This document shows, in pieces, positions 54,549 to 62,741 of a DNA stretch of 64,000 bases. The translations under genes and the position numbers were made by a program. The stretch's first letter is position 1. Every line of letters starts with the position of its first letter. Origin of the DNA: Chryseobacterium rhizosphaerae (GTDB lineage: Bacteria > Bacteroidota > Bacteroidia > Flavobacteriales > Weeksellaceae); contig NZ_QNUF01000028.1 of NCBI RefSeq assembly GCF_003385455.1, forward strand, positions 1 to 64,000. The letters are read 5' to 3'. The notes beneath the pieces are model-generated. The model searched no databases. It saw nothing but the letters and a program-made list of their open reading frames with translations, and was not told the DNA's origin.

Positions 54549-55019
54549 ATGAACTATCAACTGGACGAAATAGACAAGAAGATTCTTGATTTCTTAGTAG
54601 AAAACACAAGAATGCCTTTTACAGAAATTGCAAAGCAGATGGATGTTTCTGCTGGAACAATTCACGTAAGAGTGAAAAAGATGGAAGATGCAGGTATTAT
54701 TTTGGGATCATCTCTTAATATTGATTATGGTAAACTAGATTATCATTTCACTGCTTTCATCGGGATACTTTTGACAAAATCAAACCGTACTCAGGAAGTA
54801 CTGAAAGAATTGTCAATTATTCCTAACGTAATTGAAGCTAGCGTTATTTCAGGAAAATATAATATTTTCTGTAAAGTAAGAGCTAAGAACACCGAAGATG
54901 CAAAAAGAATTATCTACCAGATAGATGATATTCAGGATGTAATGAGAACAGAAAGTATGATCTCTATGGAAGAGTTCTTGAGTGACAAAAACAGACTGAT
55001 CAACGCGATCTCAATCTAA
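54549..55019 (+). CDS. Lrp/AsnC-family transcriptional regulator
   Basis: A 156-aa regulator: N-terminal helix-turn-helix (IDKKILDFLVENTRMPFTEI, AKQMDVSAGTIHVRVKKM) and a C-terminal RAM/ligand-binding beta domain (DYHFTAFIGILL, VIEASVISGKYNIFCKVRA). It is about the usual length for Lrp/AsnC proteins, which sense amino acids as octamers. It stands alone between its promoter and a terminator. Confidence 0.93.
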   Translation: MNYQLDEIDKKILDFLVENTRMPFTEIAKQMDVSAGTIHVRVKKMEDAGIILGSSLNIDYGKLDYHFTAFIGILLTKSNRTQEVLKELSIIPNVIEASVISGKYNIFCKVRAKNTEDAKRIIYQIDDIQDVMRTESMISMEEFLSDKNRLINAISI

Positions 55020-55044
55020 TTCAAATTTTAAACGAATTATTATA

Positions 55045-55080
55045 AAAGAACTTATGAAATCTCTCATAAGTTCTTTATTT
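55045..55080 (+). terminator. Terminator of the Lrp/AsnC gene
   Basis: The stem AAAGAACTTATGA/TCATAAGTTCTTT with a 6-base loop is followed by TATTTTT. The next gene starts eight bases later. Confidence 0.85.
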
Positions 55081-55087
55081 TTGTACT

Positions 55088-55465
55088 ATGGAAGAATACA
55101 GCTATTTTGATGAAGATCCGAAGAAAGGATGGGGATTTGTACTGGCATTTGCTGCCCTGATGTTATTTACGATTATGGGACTTGGAATTGATGTGGATGA
55201 ATACTTACAGCATGAATACCTTGAAATTCCAAGATGGTACTTTTACGTTATCTTTTCCATTGATCTGTTTATGATGATCGGATTGGTATTGATGTTCTTC
55301 TACAGAAAAGTGGGGATTTTTATGTTCCCGGCATTGCTGGTACTGCATTTCTTTATGCACAATTATTACCTGTCTACTTTCTTATATACCGATGTTACCA
55401 ATCTTTTCCTTTTTACAGGATTTGGAATGCTGGCTATTATTCCGAAATGGAAATTTTTCAGATAA
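55088..55465 (+). CDS. Small polytopic membrane protein
   Basis: A 125-aa protein with an acidic N-terminus (MEEYSYFDEDPKKGW) and four hydrophobic helices (about 17-34, 48-68, 75-92 and 100-115). It resembles DUF2569-type proteins, but I am not certain of the family. It is convergent with the grasp-with-spasm operon, with 37 bases between stops. Confidence 0.6.
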   Translation: MEEYSYFDEDPKKGWGFVLAFAALMLFTIMGLGIDVDEYLQHEYLEIPRWYFYVIFSIDLFMMIGLVLMFFYRKVGIFMFPALLVLHFFMHNYYLSTFLYTDVTNLFLFTGFGMLAIIPKWKFFR

Positions 55466-55502
55466 CAGATACTTTGTATTGGGTGAGAGTGGAAGAGGTT
55501 TT

Positions 55503-56573
55503 TTACAGCGCTCTATACTGTTGAATGGCCTTAGATTTTAATGGGTTTTGGGTCCATTCTTCCCATTCTCCGGAATAAGGGTTATACCCACACTTCAAAG
55601 GTTTTGATATATCCAGTCCCTCTTTGTTTATATGAGTCAGCTCTGTATACGCTCTGCAGTCTGTACAGATATTCCTGAACTCACAATCTTTGCAGGTTTC
55701 TATATGATCTTTGGTGAGATTCCAGTATTTTTTAAATCCTGGCTGCTTTAAAACTTCTTCAAGGCTGTTGTGGTTAATATTACCATAGATTTCCGGCATT
55801 AAAGGACAGTTTTTAATATTACCGTTGATATCAATTCCGATTTTTTTGTGTAAACATGAATTATGATTGATAGCTTCAAGAACTTTCGGAAGATTGGTAT
55901 TGAAATATTTTAGATCTACTTTTCCGCAGGAAGATATCTTTACATCCTGTTGTATGAAATTGACCGTAAATCTAAACCTATTGTTTACTTTAAAAGATGA
56001 AGAGGCGGAATTGTAGAATACAAGGCTGTGAATTCTGGAAACCTTTTCACTCAGATCTTCAAGATAATGATGATCGAGCTGGTGATGATGTGGTGAGAAA
56101 ATCTCAATATTTTCTAAAGAGGTGTTTGTAAACAACTGGTCAATCTTCAGAAGCTCATCAAAAGAAAATTGACTTGTAGAGAAAATAACAAGATGTCTGA
56201 CTCCCAGATTTTCGATCGAATGTTTTACTTGATGCAGAATATCTACATTCCCGAGCTCTATAAAAACATTAGAAATTGTACTGTACTCATTGTATTCATA
56301 AGATAATGGAGAGAAATTATGATCCCAGTCATTTTCGGTGATGAAGCCATATTCTTTTTCAAGCAGTAGATCTACATACTCCTGTACAATCTCTCTGGAC
56401 TCCTGATCGTAATTCCTGAGGATATGGTCAATAGGATGGGCTTTAAGTTCTTGTATAAGCTCATACAGCTCCAGCGGATACAGTTCTGACGTGTTTCTTT
56501 GTAAATCCGACATCAGGATTCTTTTTGCCCCTTTTGTGATAAAAATAGTGCTGAATAGATTGAAGTATTTCAT
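55503..56573 (-). CDS. gwsS: Grasp-with-spasm system SPASM-domain peptide maturase
   Basis: A 356-aa protein with a C-terminal SPASM domain holding Cys256, Cys294, Cys297, Cys303, Cys306 and Cys328 in the pattern CKDCEFRNICTDC...CGYNPYSGEW, plus Cys216 and Cys240. The first 215 residues contain no cysteine, so the CxxxCxxC radical SAM cluster motif is absent. This matches the SPASM partner of grasp-with-spasm RiPP systems. A SPASM-only protein probably recognises or holds the peptide, or acts with other chemistry. It is the last gene of the operon and follows a decayed gwsG copy. Confidence 0.85.
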   Translation of the reverse strand: MKYFNLFSTIFITKGAKRILMSDLQRNTSELYPLELYELIQELKAHPIDHILRNYDQESREIVQEYVDLLLEKEYGFITENDWDHNFSPLSYEYNEYSTISNVFIELGNVDILHQVKHSIENLGVRHLVIFSTSQFSFDELLKIDQLFTNTSLENIEIFSPHHHQLDHHYLEDLSEKVSRIHSLVFYNSASSSFKVNNRFRFTVNFIQQDVKISSCGKVDLKYFNTNLPKVLEAINHNSCLHKKIGIDINGNIKNCPLMPEIYGNINHNSLEEVLKQPGFKKYWNLTKDHIETCKDCEFRNICTDCRAYTELTHINKEGLDISKPLKCGYNPYSGEWEEWTQNPLKSKAIQQYRAL

Positions 56574-56607
56574 GTTCGTCGTATGAGGAATTTATTGGAT
56601 TTCAGTT

Positions 56608-56777
56608 TTACATCGTAGTATATGACTTTTCTCTCTTTTTATTTTTTACAACTTTTGTTTTAATTCGAAGCACTTCTGCTTCTTCGTGAATACTATGAAG
56701 CTTTTATCCATCCTGAACCACCACTTTATGACCTCGGTTGTGGTAATCTCTTTATTTTGAGAAATAATCAGAATCAT
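56608..56777 (-). pseudogene. Truncated, frameshifted second copy of the ATP-grasp gene gwsG
   Basis: Translating from 56777 gives MILIISQNKEITTTEVIK, which closely matches the start of the intact ATP-grasp (MILIISNNGDTTTTQVIK). After about 29 codons one base is missing; in the shifted frame the match resumes as HEEAEVLRIKT against HEDEFFEIKT and ends at a stop at 56608. The unshifted frame stops at 56646. The start overlaps the stop of the upstream DUF6624 gene as ATGA, as expected for an operon. The remaining 240 or so codons are gone. Confidence 0.85.
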
Positions 56778-57673
56778 TTTTCCGTTTTATTATAATCTTT
56801 AATAATAGCATTTCCGTGTTTCATACTTGGCAATCCTATGCTTTTTCGGTTACGATTGATAGCTGCAGAATCTTTTACAGGATTTTGTCCTACATATATG
56901 TAATAAGGAGTATCTTTTTTAAGGACATACAGATAATATCGGTCTATCATCGCAGCATAGTCCCGCGGAGGACATTCACCTGATTTTACATATTCTAATA
57001 TTTTGGTTTTGAAATATTGGTGATATTCGCCATAATTAGCTATATGAAGCAACAACGAACCTGAAGGCATTAAAAAATCACCATTCCATAAACCTATTTT
57101 CTGTAGACTGGGAAATCCCTCATTCTCAAACATCCACTTCAGCATTTCAGCATTTTTTTTGTCATTTTTGAACAAATCTTCATAGTTTGAATCTTTACGA
57201 CTACCCTGATCACGCTTAAATGCAACGGTGAATGAATCTATCATTTTTTTATTAAGGCCTTTCTCCCATTGTGAAATTTCTTTTTCCATTTCCCGCCTGT
57301 CTATGCCATAGTTTTGATAGAGTTGAATAAAGCTGGAATCTTTATTTTTATATTTCCAATTAGGAGCAACCAAAGGGATTAGTTTATAGAGGCTTTTTTT
57401 TCCACCAAAGTTTTTATGTTGCTGATCGGCAAGCCTGATGTAGGTTTCATATTCCTGAATACGGTCCTGGTTTTTTGGGGAATATTTTTTGAATAGCTTT
57501 TTATATTGTCTGATAACTGTTAAAGTATCCTTCTGGAAACGGTAAATGCTGTCTATGTCATTCACCTTGTTATAATAGGTGATATAATTTAAATTTCTGT
57601 TCTTGCATGCAGAAAGAATTAAAAAAATAATAATTAAGATACATGAAGAATAGCTCTTAATATATTTTACCAT
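56774..57673 (-). CDS. DUF6624 lipoprotein, second copy
   Basis: A 299-aa lipoprotein (signal ending FLILSAC). The N-terminal helical part shares YYNKVNDIDSIYRFQKD, KKYSPKNQDRIQEYETYI and FGGKKSLYKLIPLVAP with the copy at 58828. The C-terminal DUF6624 domain has VAFKRDQGSRKD, KNAEMLKWMFENEGFPS, IGLW, LLLHIANYGEYHQYF, DYAAMIDRYY and INRNRKSIGLPSM. DUF6624 proteins often sit beside secreted peptides, but their role is unknown; a surface receptor, protease-like or immunity role are all possible. It lies between the 60-aa peptide gene and the decayed gwsG copy. Confidence 0.8.
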   Translation of the reverse strand: MVKYIKSYSSCILIIIFLILSACKNRNLNYITYYNKVNDIDSIYRFQKDTLTVIRQYKKLFKKYSPKNQDRIQEYETYIRLADQQHKNFGGKKSLYKLIPLVAPNWKYKNKDSSFIQLYQNYGIDRREMEKEISQWEKGLNKKMIDSFTVAFKRDQGSRKDSNYEDLFKNDKKNAEMLKWMFENEGFPSLQKIGLWNGDFLMPSGSLLLHIANYGEYHQYFKTKILEYVKSGECPPRDYAAMIDRYYLYVLKKDTPYYIYVGQNPVKDSAAINRNRKSIGLPSMKHGNAIIKDYNKTEK

Positions 57674-57768
57674 AGATTACACAGATTAATGTTTAGGGTT
57701 GAATACAAATGAAATTGAGCACTTTTTTTCAGCTCGCAATATTGAATTTAAAAATAATTTAAAATATT

Positions 57769-57951
57769 CTATAATAACCGGGTAAGAGACTTTATGGGCA
57801 TTTCCCTCAAAAGATAATCTGTTTGGAACTTCTCACATGGTACATGATTTCCGGTACTATTATTTTTGTTATTTTTTTTAGTTCTAAGCTCTTCAATATA
57901 TTTGAAGGTGAGAGGTAATTTATTTTTTTCTTTTTTAAATAATTTTTTCAT
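57769..57951 (-). CDS. Small basic peptide, possible second RiPP precursor
   Basis: A 60-aa peptide coupled to the ATP-grasp gene by an ATGA overlap. The N-terminal half is very basic (MKKLFKKEKNKLPLTFKYI, EELRTKKNNKNN). The C-terminal half has STGNHVPCEKFQTDYLLREM with Ser, Thr, Lys, Glu and Asp residues, which ATP-grasp enzymes could join. It occupies the precursor position of the second module (peptide, DUF6624, gwsG remnant). No GG-type leader end is visible, so it could instead be an accessory peptide. Confidence 0.5.
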   Translation of the reverse strand: MKKLFKKEKNKLPLTFKYIEELRTKKNNKNNSTGNHVPCEKFQTDYLLREMPIKSLTRLL

Positions 57952-58850
57952 AAATATTGTGCTATTTCTTTTTCCAATGAATAGTTACAAGCAGTTGATA
58001 AGCCTAAAAATTGGCCTAGAGGATTAACCTCTAAAAAGTAGAATGTATTCCCACTTTTTATAAAATCTATAGACCCGCAGTTCAAGTCCAATAACCCCAT
58101 AAGCTGATGTGTTTTTTGTTCAATACTTTCAGGTAGCTGATAGGGTACTTTTCTGTTGGGTTTTTTATAATTATATTTTCTAAAATCGGTTTTGGTCTGT
58201 TCATCGCTTTGAGAAATAATAGCTGTAGACCACGTTTTACCACTTAAATAAAAGCTCCTGATTTCAAAATCTTTCTCAATTTTTTCTTGAAAAAAAGTAA
58301 TAAAAAAATTTTCTTTTTCTTTTTCCTCTATTATTGAAGTATATATAATAGCATCTGAATACTTATTGATAGAATCTAATATAACATTTTCTGTAATCGC
58401 TTTTGTAATCGTTGTATTGACAACTACTTCATCGGTGTTTTCTGCTAAAAAGTACTTTGGAACGTTTAATCCTGCTTTTTGAGCTTGTTCTAATACGAAC
58501 AGCTTATTCACATGACTATTAGTTTGTTTGTTGATCGTTTTTTTTGATTCTAACGTTTTTATTACATAATCTTCCAGCCAATGTTGAGTTTCATCCATAT
58601 GAATATTAATAGAATCATTATCGTAGGATAGACGTTTGAATTTTAATCTCCCTCTTCTGTACCATGTACTGGTGATTTCATCCAGGAAAAACTGATGTCT
58701 TTCACTTACCATATAAATTCTTTTTTTATCTGTTTTAATCTCAAAAAACTCATCTTCGTGCACACGAATAAATGGCTTTCTCATTGCCGAAAGATATTTG
58801 ATGACTTGTGTTGTCGTAGTATCTCCGTTATTCGATATAATGAGTATCAT
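57948..58850 (-). CDS. gwsG: Grasp-with-spasm system ATP-grasp peptide maturase
   Basis: A 300-aa ATP-grasp ligase of the graspetide (microviridin-like) type. Visible are the N-terminal recognition domain (MILIISNNGD...VIKYLSAMRKPFIRVHEDEF), TSTWYRRGRLKF, a central lysine/glutamate strand FFQEKIEKDFEIRSFYL, and the catalytic end SIDFIKSGNTFYFLEVNPLGQ with metal-binding Asp262, Glu274 and Asn276. Family enzymes activate Asp/Glu side chains with ATP and form ester or amide rings with Ser/Thr/Lys. It overlaps the DUF6624 gene upstream by 23 bases and the next peptide gene by four. Confidence 0.88.
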   Translation of the reverse strand: MILIISNNGDTTTTQVIKYLSAMRKPFIRVHEDEFFEIKTDKKRIYMVSERHQFFLDEITSTWYRRGRLKFKRLSYDNDSINIHMDETQHWLEDYVIKTLESKKTINKQTNSHVNKLFVLEQAQKAGLNVPKYFLAENTDEVVVNTTITKAITENVILDSINKYSDAIIYTSIIEEKEKENFFITFFQEKIEKDFEIRSFYLSGKTWSTAIISQSDEQTKTDFRKYNYKKPNRKVPYQLPESIEQKTHQLMGLLDLNCGSIDFIKSGNTFYFLEVNPLGQFLGLSTACNYSLEKEIAQYL

Positions 58851-59700
58851 TTTCTTTCAGTTTTTTAAAATAATCCTGTCTTATCTTAGCACTGTGTTTC
58901 ATGCTCGGTATTCCCAGGGTTTTCCGATTGCGGTCTGTCTGTATACTATCTTTCACAAGAATCATATTAAAACCATATAATGTGGTATTGTTGTGAGATC
59001 CCATATCCGTATCCACCATTCTCGCATAATCACGGGGTGAGCAGTCTCCTGATTTAACAAATTCCAGTAACTTTTCTCTTATATAAGGATAATGTTTTTT
59101 AGATTCAACCATATGGGTTATAAAGGTTGGCATAGGAAACCATCCTATTTTTTTTGATGTAGGGAATCCATCATTTTTAAATGTCCAGATAAGAAGCTTT
59201 GCATTTTTTTCTACGTTTTTCCTGACCAACACGGTATCATCAGGTCTTCCCTGTTGATCCCGGATCAAAGCAATTCTGAAAGAATCAACCAATTTTTTAT
59301 CCAGTCCTTGTTTCCATTCTGTTATTTTTTGTTGTACTTCCGTACTATCTATTCCATATTTCTTAAAAAGTGGAAGGTATTTCTTGTATTCATGATTATA
59401 TGGAGCTACTAAAGTTATTAATTGGTATAGGCTTTTCTTTCCTCCGAAATCTTCATTGTATTTGTCTGCTAGAGTTATATAAGTGGCATATTCTTCAATA
59501 CGATCTTGATTTTTGGGAGTATATTCCTTAAAAAGTTTTCGGTATTCTTTAATAGCCAACTTAGGATTATTGGTAAACCTGTAGATGCTGTCAATTTCGT
59601 TGACCTTATTATAATAGATAATATAATTTTTCCTGCAAGATGCAAGAGATAGCAAAACAATAAAAAGAATACTGTAGCTAATTGCACTTTGTTTTTTCAT
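58828..59700 (-). CDS. DUF6624 lipoprotein, first copy
   Basis: A 290-aa lipoprotein (signal ending LLSLASC), paralogous to the copy at 56774. Shared blocks include YYNKVNEIDSIYRFTN, KEYTPKNQDRIEEYATYI, FGGKKSLYQLITLVAP, IALIRDQQGRPDD, KNAKLLIWTFKNDGFPT, ITHMVESKKHYPYI, CSPRDYARMVDTDMG and TDRNRKTLGIPSM. The conserved Asp, Arg and His positions of the DUF6624 domain are kept in both. It lies directly after the predicted precursor and overlaps gwsG, so its product is made together with the modifying enzyme. Confidence 0.8.
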   Translation of the reverse strand: MKKQSAISYSILFIVLLSLASCRKNYIIYYNKVNEIDSIYRFTNNPKLAIKEYRKLFKEYTPKNQDRIEEYATYITLADKYNEDFGGKKSLYQLITLVAPYNHEYKKYLPLFKKYGIDSTEVQQKITEWKQGLDKKLVDSFRIALIRDQQGRPDDTVLVRKNVEKNAKLLIWTFKNDGFPTSKKIGWFPMPTFITHMVESKKHYPYIREKLLEFVKSGDCSPRDYARMVDTDMGSHNNTTLYGFNMILVKDSIQTDRNRKTLGIPSMKHSAKIRQDYFKKLKENDTHYIE

Positions 59701-59747
59701 AACTTAATTAATTAATAAAGAGGGGAGCTCACCCTCCTTATTCCTTA

Positions 59748-59945
59748 CTAGCAAACAATTACTCTGCCTTCATATGGTCCTCCATTATATGCATAATGGT
59801 CTGATTCATAACATCCTGATGGGGCCGTATTAGATTCAATTGTATACTGTTGAATACTACCGTTAATAAATTTTAAATCATTTCTTTTTATTCTTTTGTT
59901 TTCCAGTGAAGAAAAGTTTTTCTTCATTCCTTTAAGCTTTTTCAT
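59748..59945 (-). CDS. Grasp-with-spasm RiPP precursor peptide
   Basis: A 65-aa peptide, first gene of the operon. A basic helical leader (starting at Met1 or Met7: MKKNFSSLENKRIKRNDLKF) ends in INGS, resembling double-glycine leaders, with cleavage expected after Gly29 or Ser30. The core begins IQQYTIESNTAPSGCYESDH and ends YEGRVIVC. It has Thr, Ser, Glu and Asp residues that could form graspetide rings, and Cys45 and Cys65. Its function as substrate is inferred from position, size and leader. Confidence 0.75.
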   Translation of the reverse strand: MKKLKGMKKNFSSLENKRIKRNDLKFINGSIQQYTIESNTAPSGCYESDHYAYNGGPYEGRVIVC

Positions 59946-60552
59946 TTTTTTGAATTTTTTAAGTTAATGTATTATTGTCTGTCATATAATCCCTGACATG
60001 GGGATAGATTATTCCCATATTAACTTTGTACTGTACACATACAATTAAATATGCAGAACATATCCATCAACGTTGATTTTTCAAAGCTAAATATAAATAC
60101 ATCACATGATGGGGATATGATTTGCAATTATTTTGCAATTTTAATAGGAAAATGTGCACATTTAAAGGGTGAAGGAAGTACGTGTTTTTAAATGAATTTC
60201 AAAGCTTAAAGAAAATATAAAAGGTATTGAAATGATAAGGCAATAAGTATTCATATAATGTTTGAAACTTTGAAAAAATTTCAATTGTACACAGTAATGC
60301 AAGGTTACCGATAAGTTGTTTTTAGAAATGTTTTTGGGTTATATATTCATCATTTAGATAGTCTTTCTGAAGAATTAAATCTTATTAGTATGGCTCACTT
60401 TAAGCTCCTCCAAAGATTCGGATTCATTAACATAAGGGTTTGAAATGATGAATAAGGTAGCTATAATCCTGAAAACAGACATAGCTTTATAAAAATTAGT
60501 ATGCTGGTTTAGTAGGATAAGGGTACTTTTATCGGCTCTTTAAAAAAGAAGT
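59946..60552. other. Spacer upstream of the grasp-with-spasm operon
   Basis: About 600 AT-rich bases between divergent units, so both promoters must lie here. Two tiny frames exist: a 47-codon plus-strand frame starting near 60051 (MQNISINVDFSKLN) and a 35-codon minus-strand frame at 60375-60482 (MSVFRIIATLFIISNPYV), the latter resembling a short secreted or membrane peptide. Neither has supporting signals, so I do not call them genes. Confidence 0.4.
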
Positions 60553-61086
60553 ATGGATTTTGAAATTTTAAAGCAACAGATAGAAAAAGCGGCGAAGAAA
60601 GCTTTTTTGGAAATGTATACTCAGCATGGTGCAGAGAAGATCTATAGTTTTGCATTATACAGTGATGAAGGAGCTATGACCGTATGTCCTGCCACAAATA
60701 CCTTTACGATGCTTGAAAATGCAGATGAAGATGATGCGTTGTATTATAAATATGAACCTGCTGAATGGACATATGAGATGGATGGGGCAGAGGAAGAATT
60801 CAATGACATCTGTACTCAGTTGAGAACAGAACTTGATAAACATGATGAAGATGATAAATGGTTTGAAGGATTTCAAAGCAAATTATATTCATGCTGTATT
60901 GAAGTGTTGGAAAAACTTAAAAATGAGAATTTCTTTAGCCAGATTACGGGTGAAGATATATTTCTGATTTTTACAGTTTCAGAATATGAATTTGAAACGG
61001 AAGATTTGAAAAATATCATCACCAGCCTTAACGATAATGAATTTAAAAATGAATATCTGACGTGGATGGACACGTGGGCAAGCTGA
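60553..61086 (+). CDS. DUF4303 protein, possible immunity protein
   Basis: A 177-aa acidic soluble protein. The layout FEILKQQIEKAAKKAFLEMY, KIYSFALYSDEGAMTVCPA, and a later YKYEPAEWTYEM fits the DUF4303 family, members of which often neighbour polymorphic toxins and are thought to be immunity proteins. No toxin gene is present in the window. It is followed 42 bases later by a DMP19-like gene. Confidence 0.75.
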   Translation: MDFEILKQQIEKAAKKAFLEMYTQHGAEKIYSFALYSDEGAMTVCPATNTFTMLENADEDDALYYKYEPAEWTYEMDGAEEEFNDICTQLRTELDKHDEDDKWFEGFQSKLYSCCIEVLEKLKNENFFSQITGEDIFLIFTVSEYEFETEDLKNIITSLNDNEFKNEYLTWMDTWAS

Positions 61087-61128
61087 TCCCCAATATAGAG
61101 TAGGAAAAACACCTTAGATTATAAAAAT

Positions 61129-61671
61129 ATGAAACTGAATAAAATAATTGTTTCAGATACTTCTTTCAATAGCAACGAACCTTATGACGTGATTAGTTCT
61201 AATATTTCCGTTATCAATCTGCTGAATGAAGAAGGTGTGGAACAAGATCATATGCATGAAGATTCAATAACCAGCTACTTTATTGATTACTATCTGTCCC
61301 AATATAAAAACGGGAATTTTTCCCAGTTTGTCTGGAATTCGGGATGGTCCTCTGAACTTAACGGAATTATAAAAGATGGCCTAAAAAAAATAGGGGCTCA
61401 CAAAAATCTGGATTTATTTCTTGAGCAGTGTTTCAAGGTAGAAAATTTAGAAGAAGGGGAACTTCAGAAGTTTTTAGAAAGCGAGTATTTCGGACCCAAT
61501 AAAACAAGAGACAAACTGAAAAACGATTCATTCTACAGTCTGGAGGAGGATATCGTAGATTTAAATGCTCAATGGCTTAAAAATCACCCTGATCTCGAAG
61601 TGTTAAGCATTGAAAATATGTTTGGGAAGCTGGAAAAGCTGATTGGACGGGAAATAGACAGGGAAAATTAA
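61129..61671 (+). CDS. DMP19/DUF4375-like protein
   Basis: A 180-aa acidic protein with TSYFIDYYLSQYKNGNFSQ and FVWNSGWSSEL, the segment I associate with the DMP19 family (DNA-mimic or immunity-type proteins). A charged helical C-terminus follows (LEDIVDLNAQWLKNHPDL in part). It probably forms one unit with the DUF4303 gene upstream. Its target is unknown. Confidence 0.65.
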   Translation: MKLNKIIVSDTSFNSNEPYDVISSNISVINLLNEEGVEQDHMHEDSITSYFIDYYLSQYKNGNFSQFVWNSGWSSELNGIIKDGLKKIGAHKNLDLFLEQCFKVENLEEGELQKFLESEYFGPNKTRDKLKNDSFYSLEEDIVDLNAQWLKNHPDLEVLSIENMFGKLEKLIGREIDREN

Positions 61672-61704
61672 TCCAAATCAAATAAAGAACAGAAAATATT
61701 AATT

Positions 61705-62187
61705 ATGAATACACTAAAATATTACAAAAAAGAAGGAAACCAGTACACTTTTAAAAACCAGCCGGTGTTTGTTTTTATAGTGGCTATCTTTTTTATTGCC
61801 ACTGCCATATTGTTTTACAGAATAGATATTAAATGGTTATCCTATGTGATGATAGCCGTTGTTGTACTTATTGCGATCAATTTCTTTACAAAGAAGTTTA
61901 TCATTGATATGGACCGGCAGACCATTACAGGAAAGCATACCGTTTTTAGTCCCGCAAAAACATATCACCTAAAAGATTTTACGAATTTTGAGGTTTTGGC
62001 AACGAAATATATGGGGTTTATTACCACCAATGTGCTTCTTTCCATCCATTTTCATGCAGATGGAAAAGATAAAAAATTAGTTTTAGGGCAAGCCGTTTCC
62101 CATAAAGGAATACAGAAAATGATCAATGAGACGGAAGATATTATGAATAGTAATCATTTGAATGATGAACGTAGCAGATCGGTATAG
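61705..62187 (+). CDS. Small membrane protein
   Basis: A 160-aa protein with two adjacent N-terminal helices (VFVFIVAIFFIATAILFY and LSYVMIAVVVLIAINFF) and a soluble C-terminal beta domain (FIIDMDRQTITGKHTVFSPA), similar in layout to bacterial PH-like membrane proteins. The 3' end overlaps the next gene, so the two are translationally coupled. Confidence 0.6.
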   Translation: MNTLKYYKKEGNQYTFKNQPVFVFIVAIFFIATAILFYRIDIKWLSYVMIAVVVLIAINFFTKKFIIDMDRQTITGKHTVFSPAKTYHLKDFTNFEVLATKYMGFITTNVLLSIHFHADGKDKKLVLGQAVSHKGIQKMINETEDIMNSNHLNDERSRSV

Positions 62188-62677
62188 ATTCAGGGAAGAC
62201 GGAAATGAAATCCGTATAATGCCCCAATACAGCTTTATCCGCTTTTTGGTATGGTGGCTTGTTGCTGGGATTATGGCACTTCCCGTTATTTACTTTTACA
62301 GGACCCAGATGTCTTTGAATACCTTTCAGATCGCTGTGGGGTTATGGGGTGTTTATATGATCTACTTTCTGTTTGATCTTATTTTCAGAATTCCGGTAAC
62401 CTATATTTTTGATAAATCTCAGAAATGCATTTATAAAAAGCTGTATTTTTCCAGAAAGATCATGAACTTTGATGAAATGACCTATTTTATCCATGAAGAA
62501 TGGGGCACTTATTATTTTTCAATTGGAAAAAAAAGAAATCAGTTTGTGAAAAATTATAGAATCAGTAATTATTTTTCAGGTTCTAAGGCTTCAAACAGGA
62601 GGGAAGATGAGTATATAGAAAAAGTATTATGCCCGGTACTGCAGGCAGTGGGAATTCCCGTGAATCAGCCTAAATAA
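62165..62677 (+). CDS. Small membrane protein coupled to the preceding gene
   Basis: A 170-aa protein with two N-terminal helices (FIRFLVWWLVAGIMALPVIYF and FQIAVGLWGVYMIYFLFDLIF, in part) and a soluble tail (YIFDKSQKCIYKKLYFSRKI). Its layout resembles that of the gene before it. Two adjacent ATGs (62162 and 62165) can start it; either overlaps the upstream gene by more than 20 bases. Family unknown. Confidence 0.6.
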   Translation: MNVADRYRFREDGNEIRIMPQYSFIRFLVWWLVAGIMALPVIYFYRTQMSLNTFQIAVGLWGVYMIYFLFDLIFRIPVTYIFDKSQKCIYKKLYFSRKIMNFDEMTYFIHEEWGTYYFSIGKKRNQFVKNYRISNYFSGSKASNRREDEYIEKVLCPVLQAVGIPVNQPK

Positions 62678-62741
62678 TGACTGAAAAGCCCTGATAAAAA
62701 TAGTATAGGAGAGCATATCAATAATTTAACGAATAATCATA

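Noticed and set aside
60051..60194. 47-codon plus-strand frame in the same spacer
   Set aside because: Composition is like the surrounding AT-rich DNA and no signal supports translation.
60375..60482. 35-codon minus-strand frame starting MSVFRIIATLFI
   Set aside because: It looks like a short membrane or secreted peptide, but I see no ribosome site, promoter or family, so it is only mentioned in the spacer entry.
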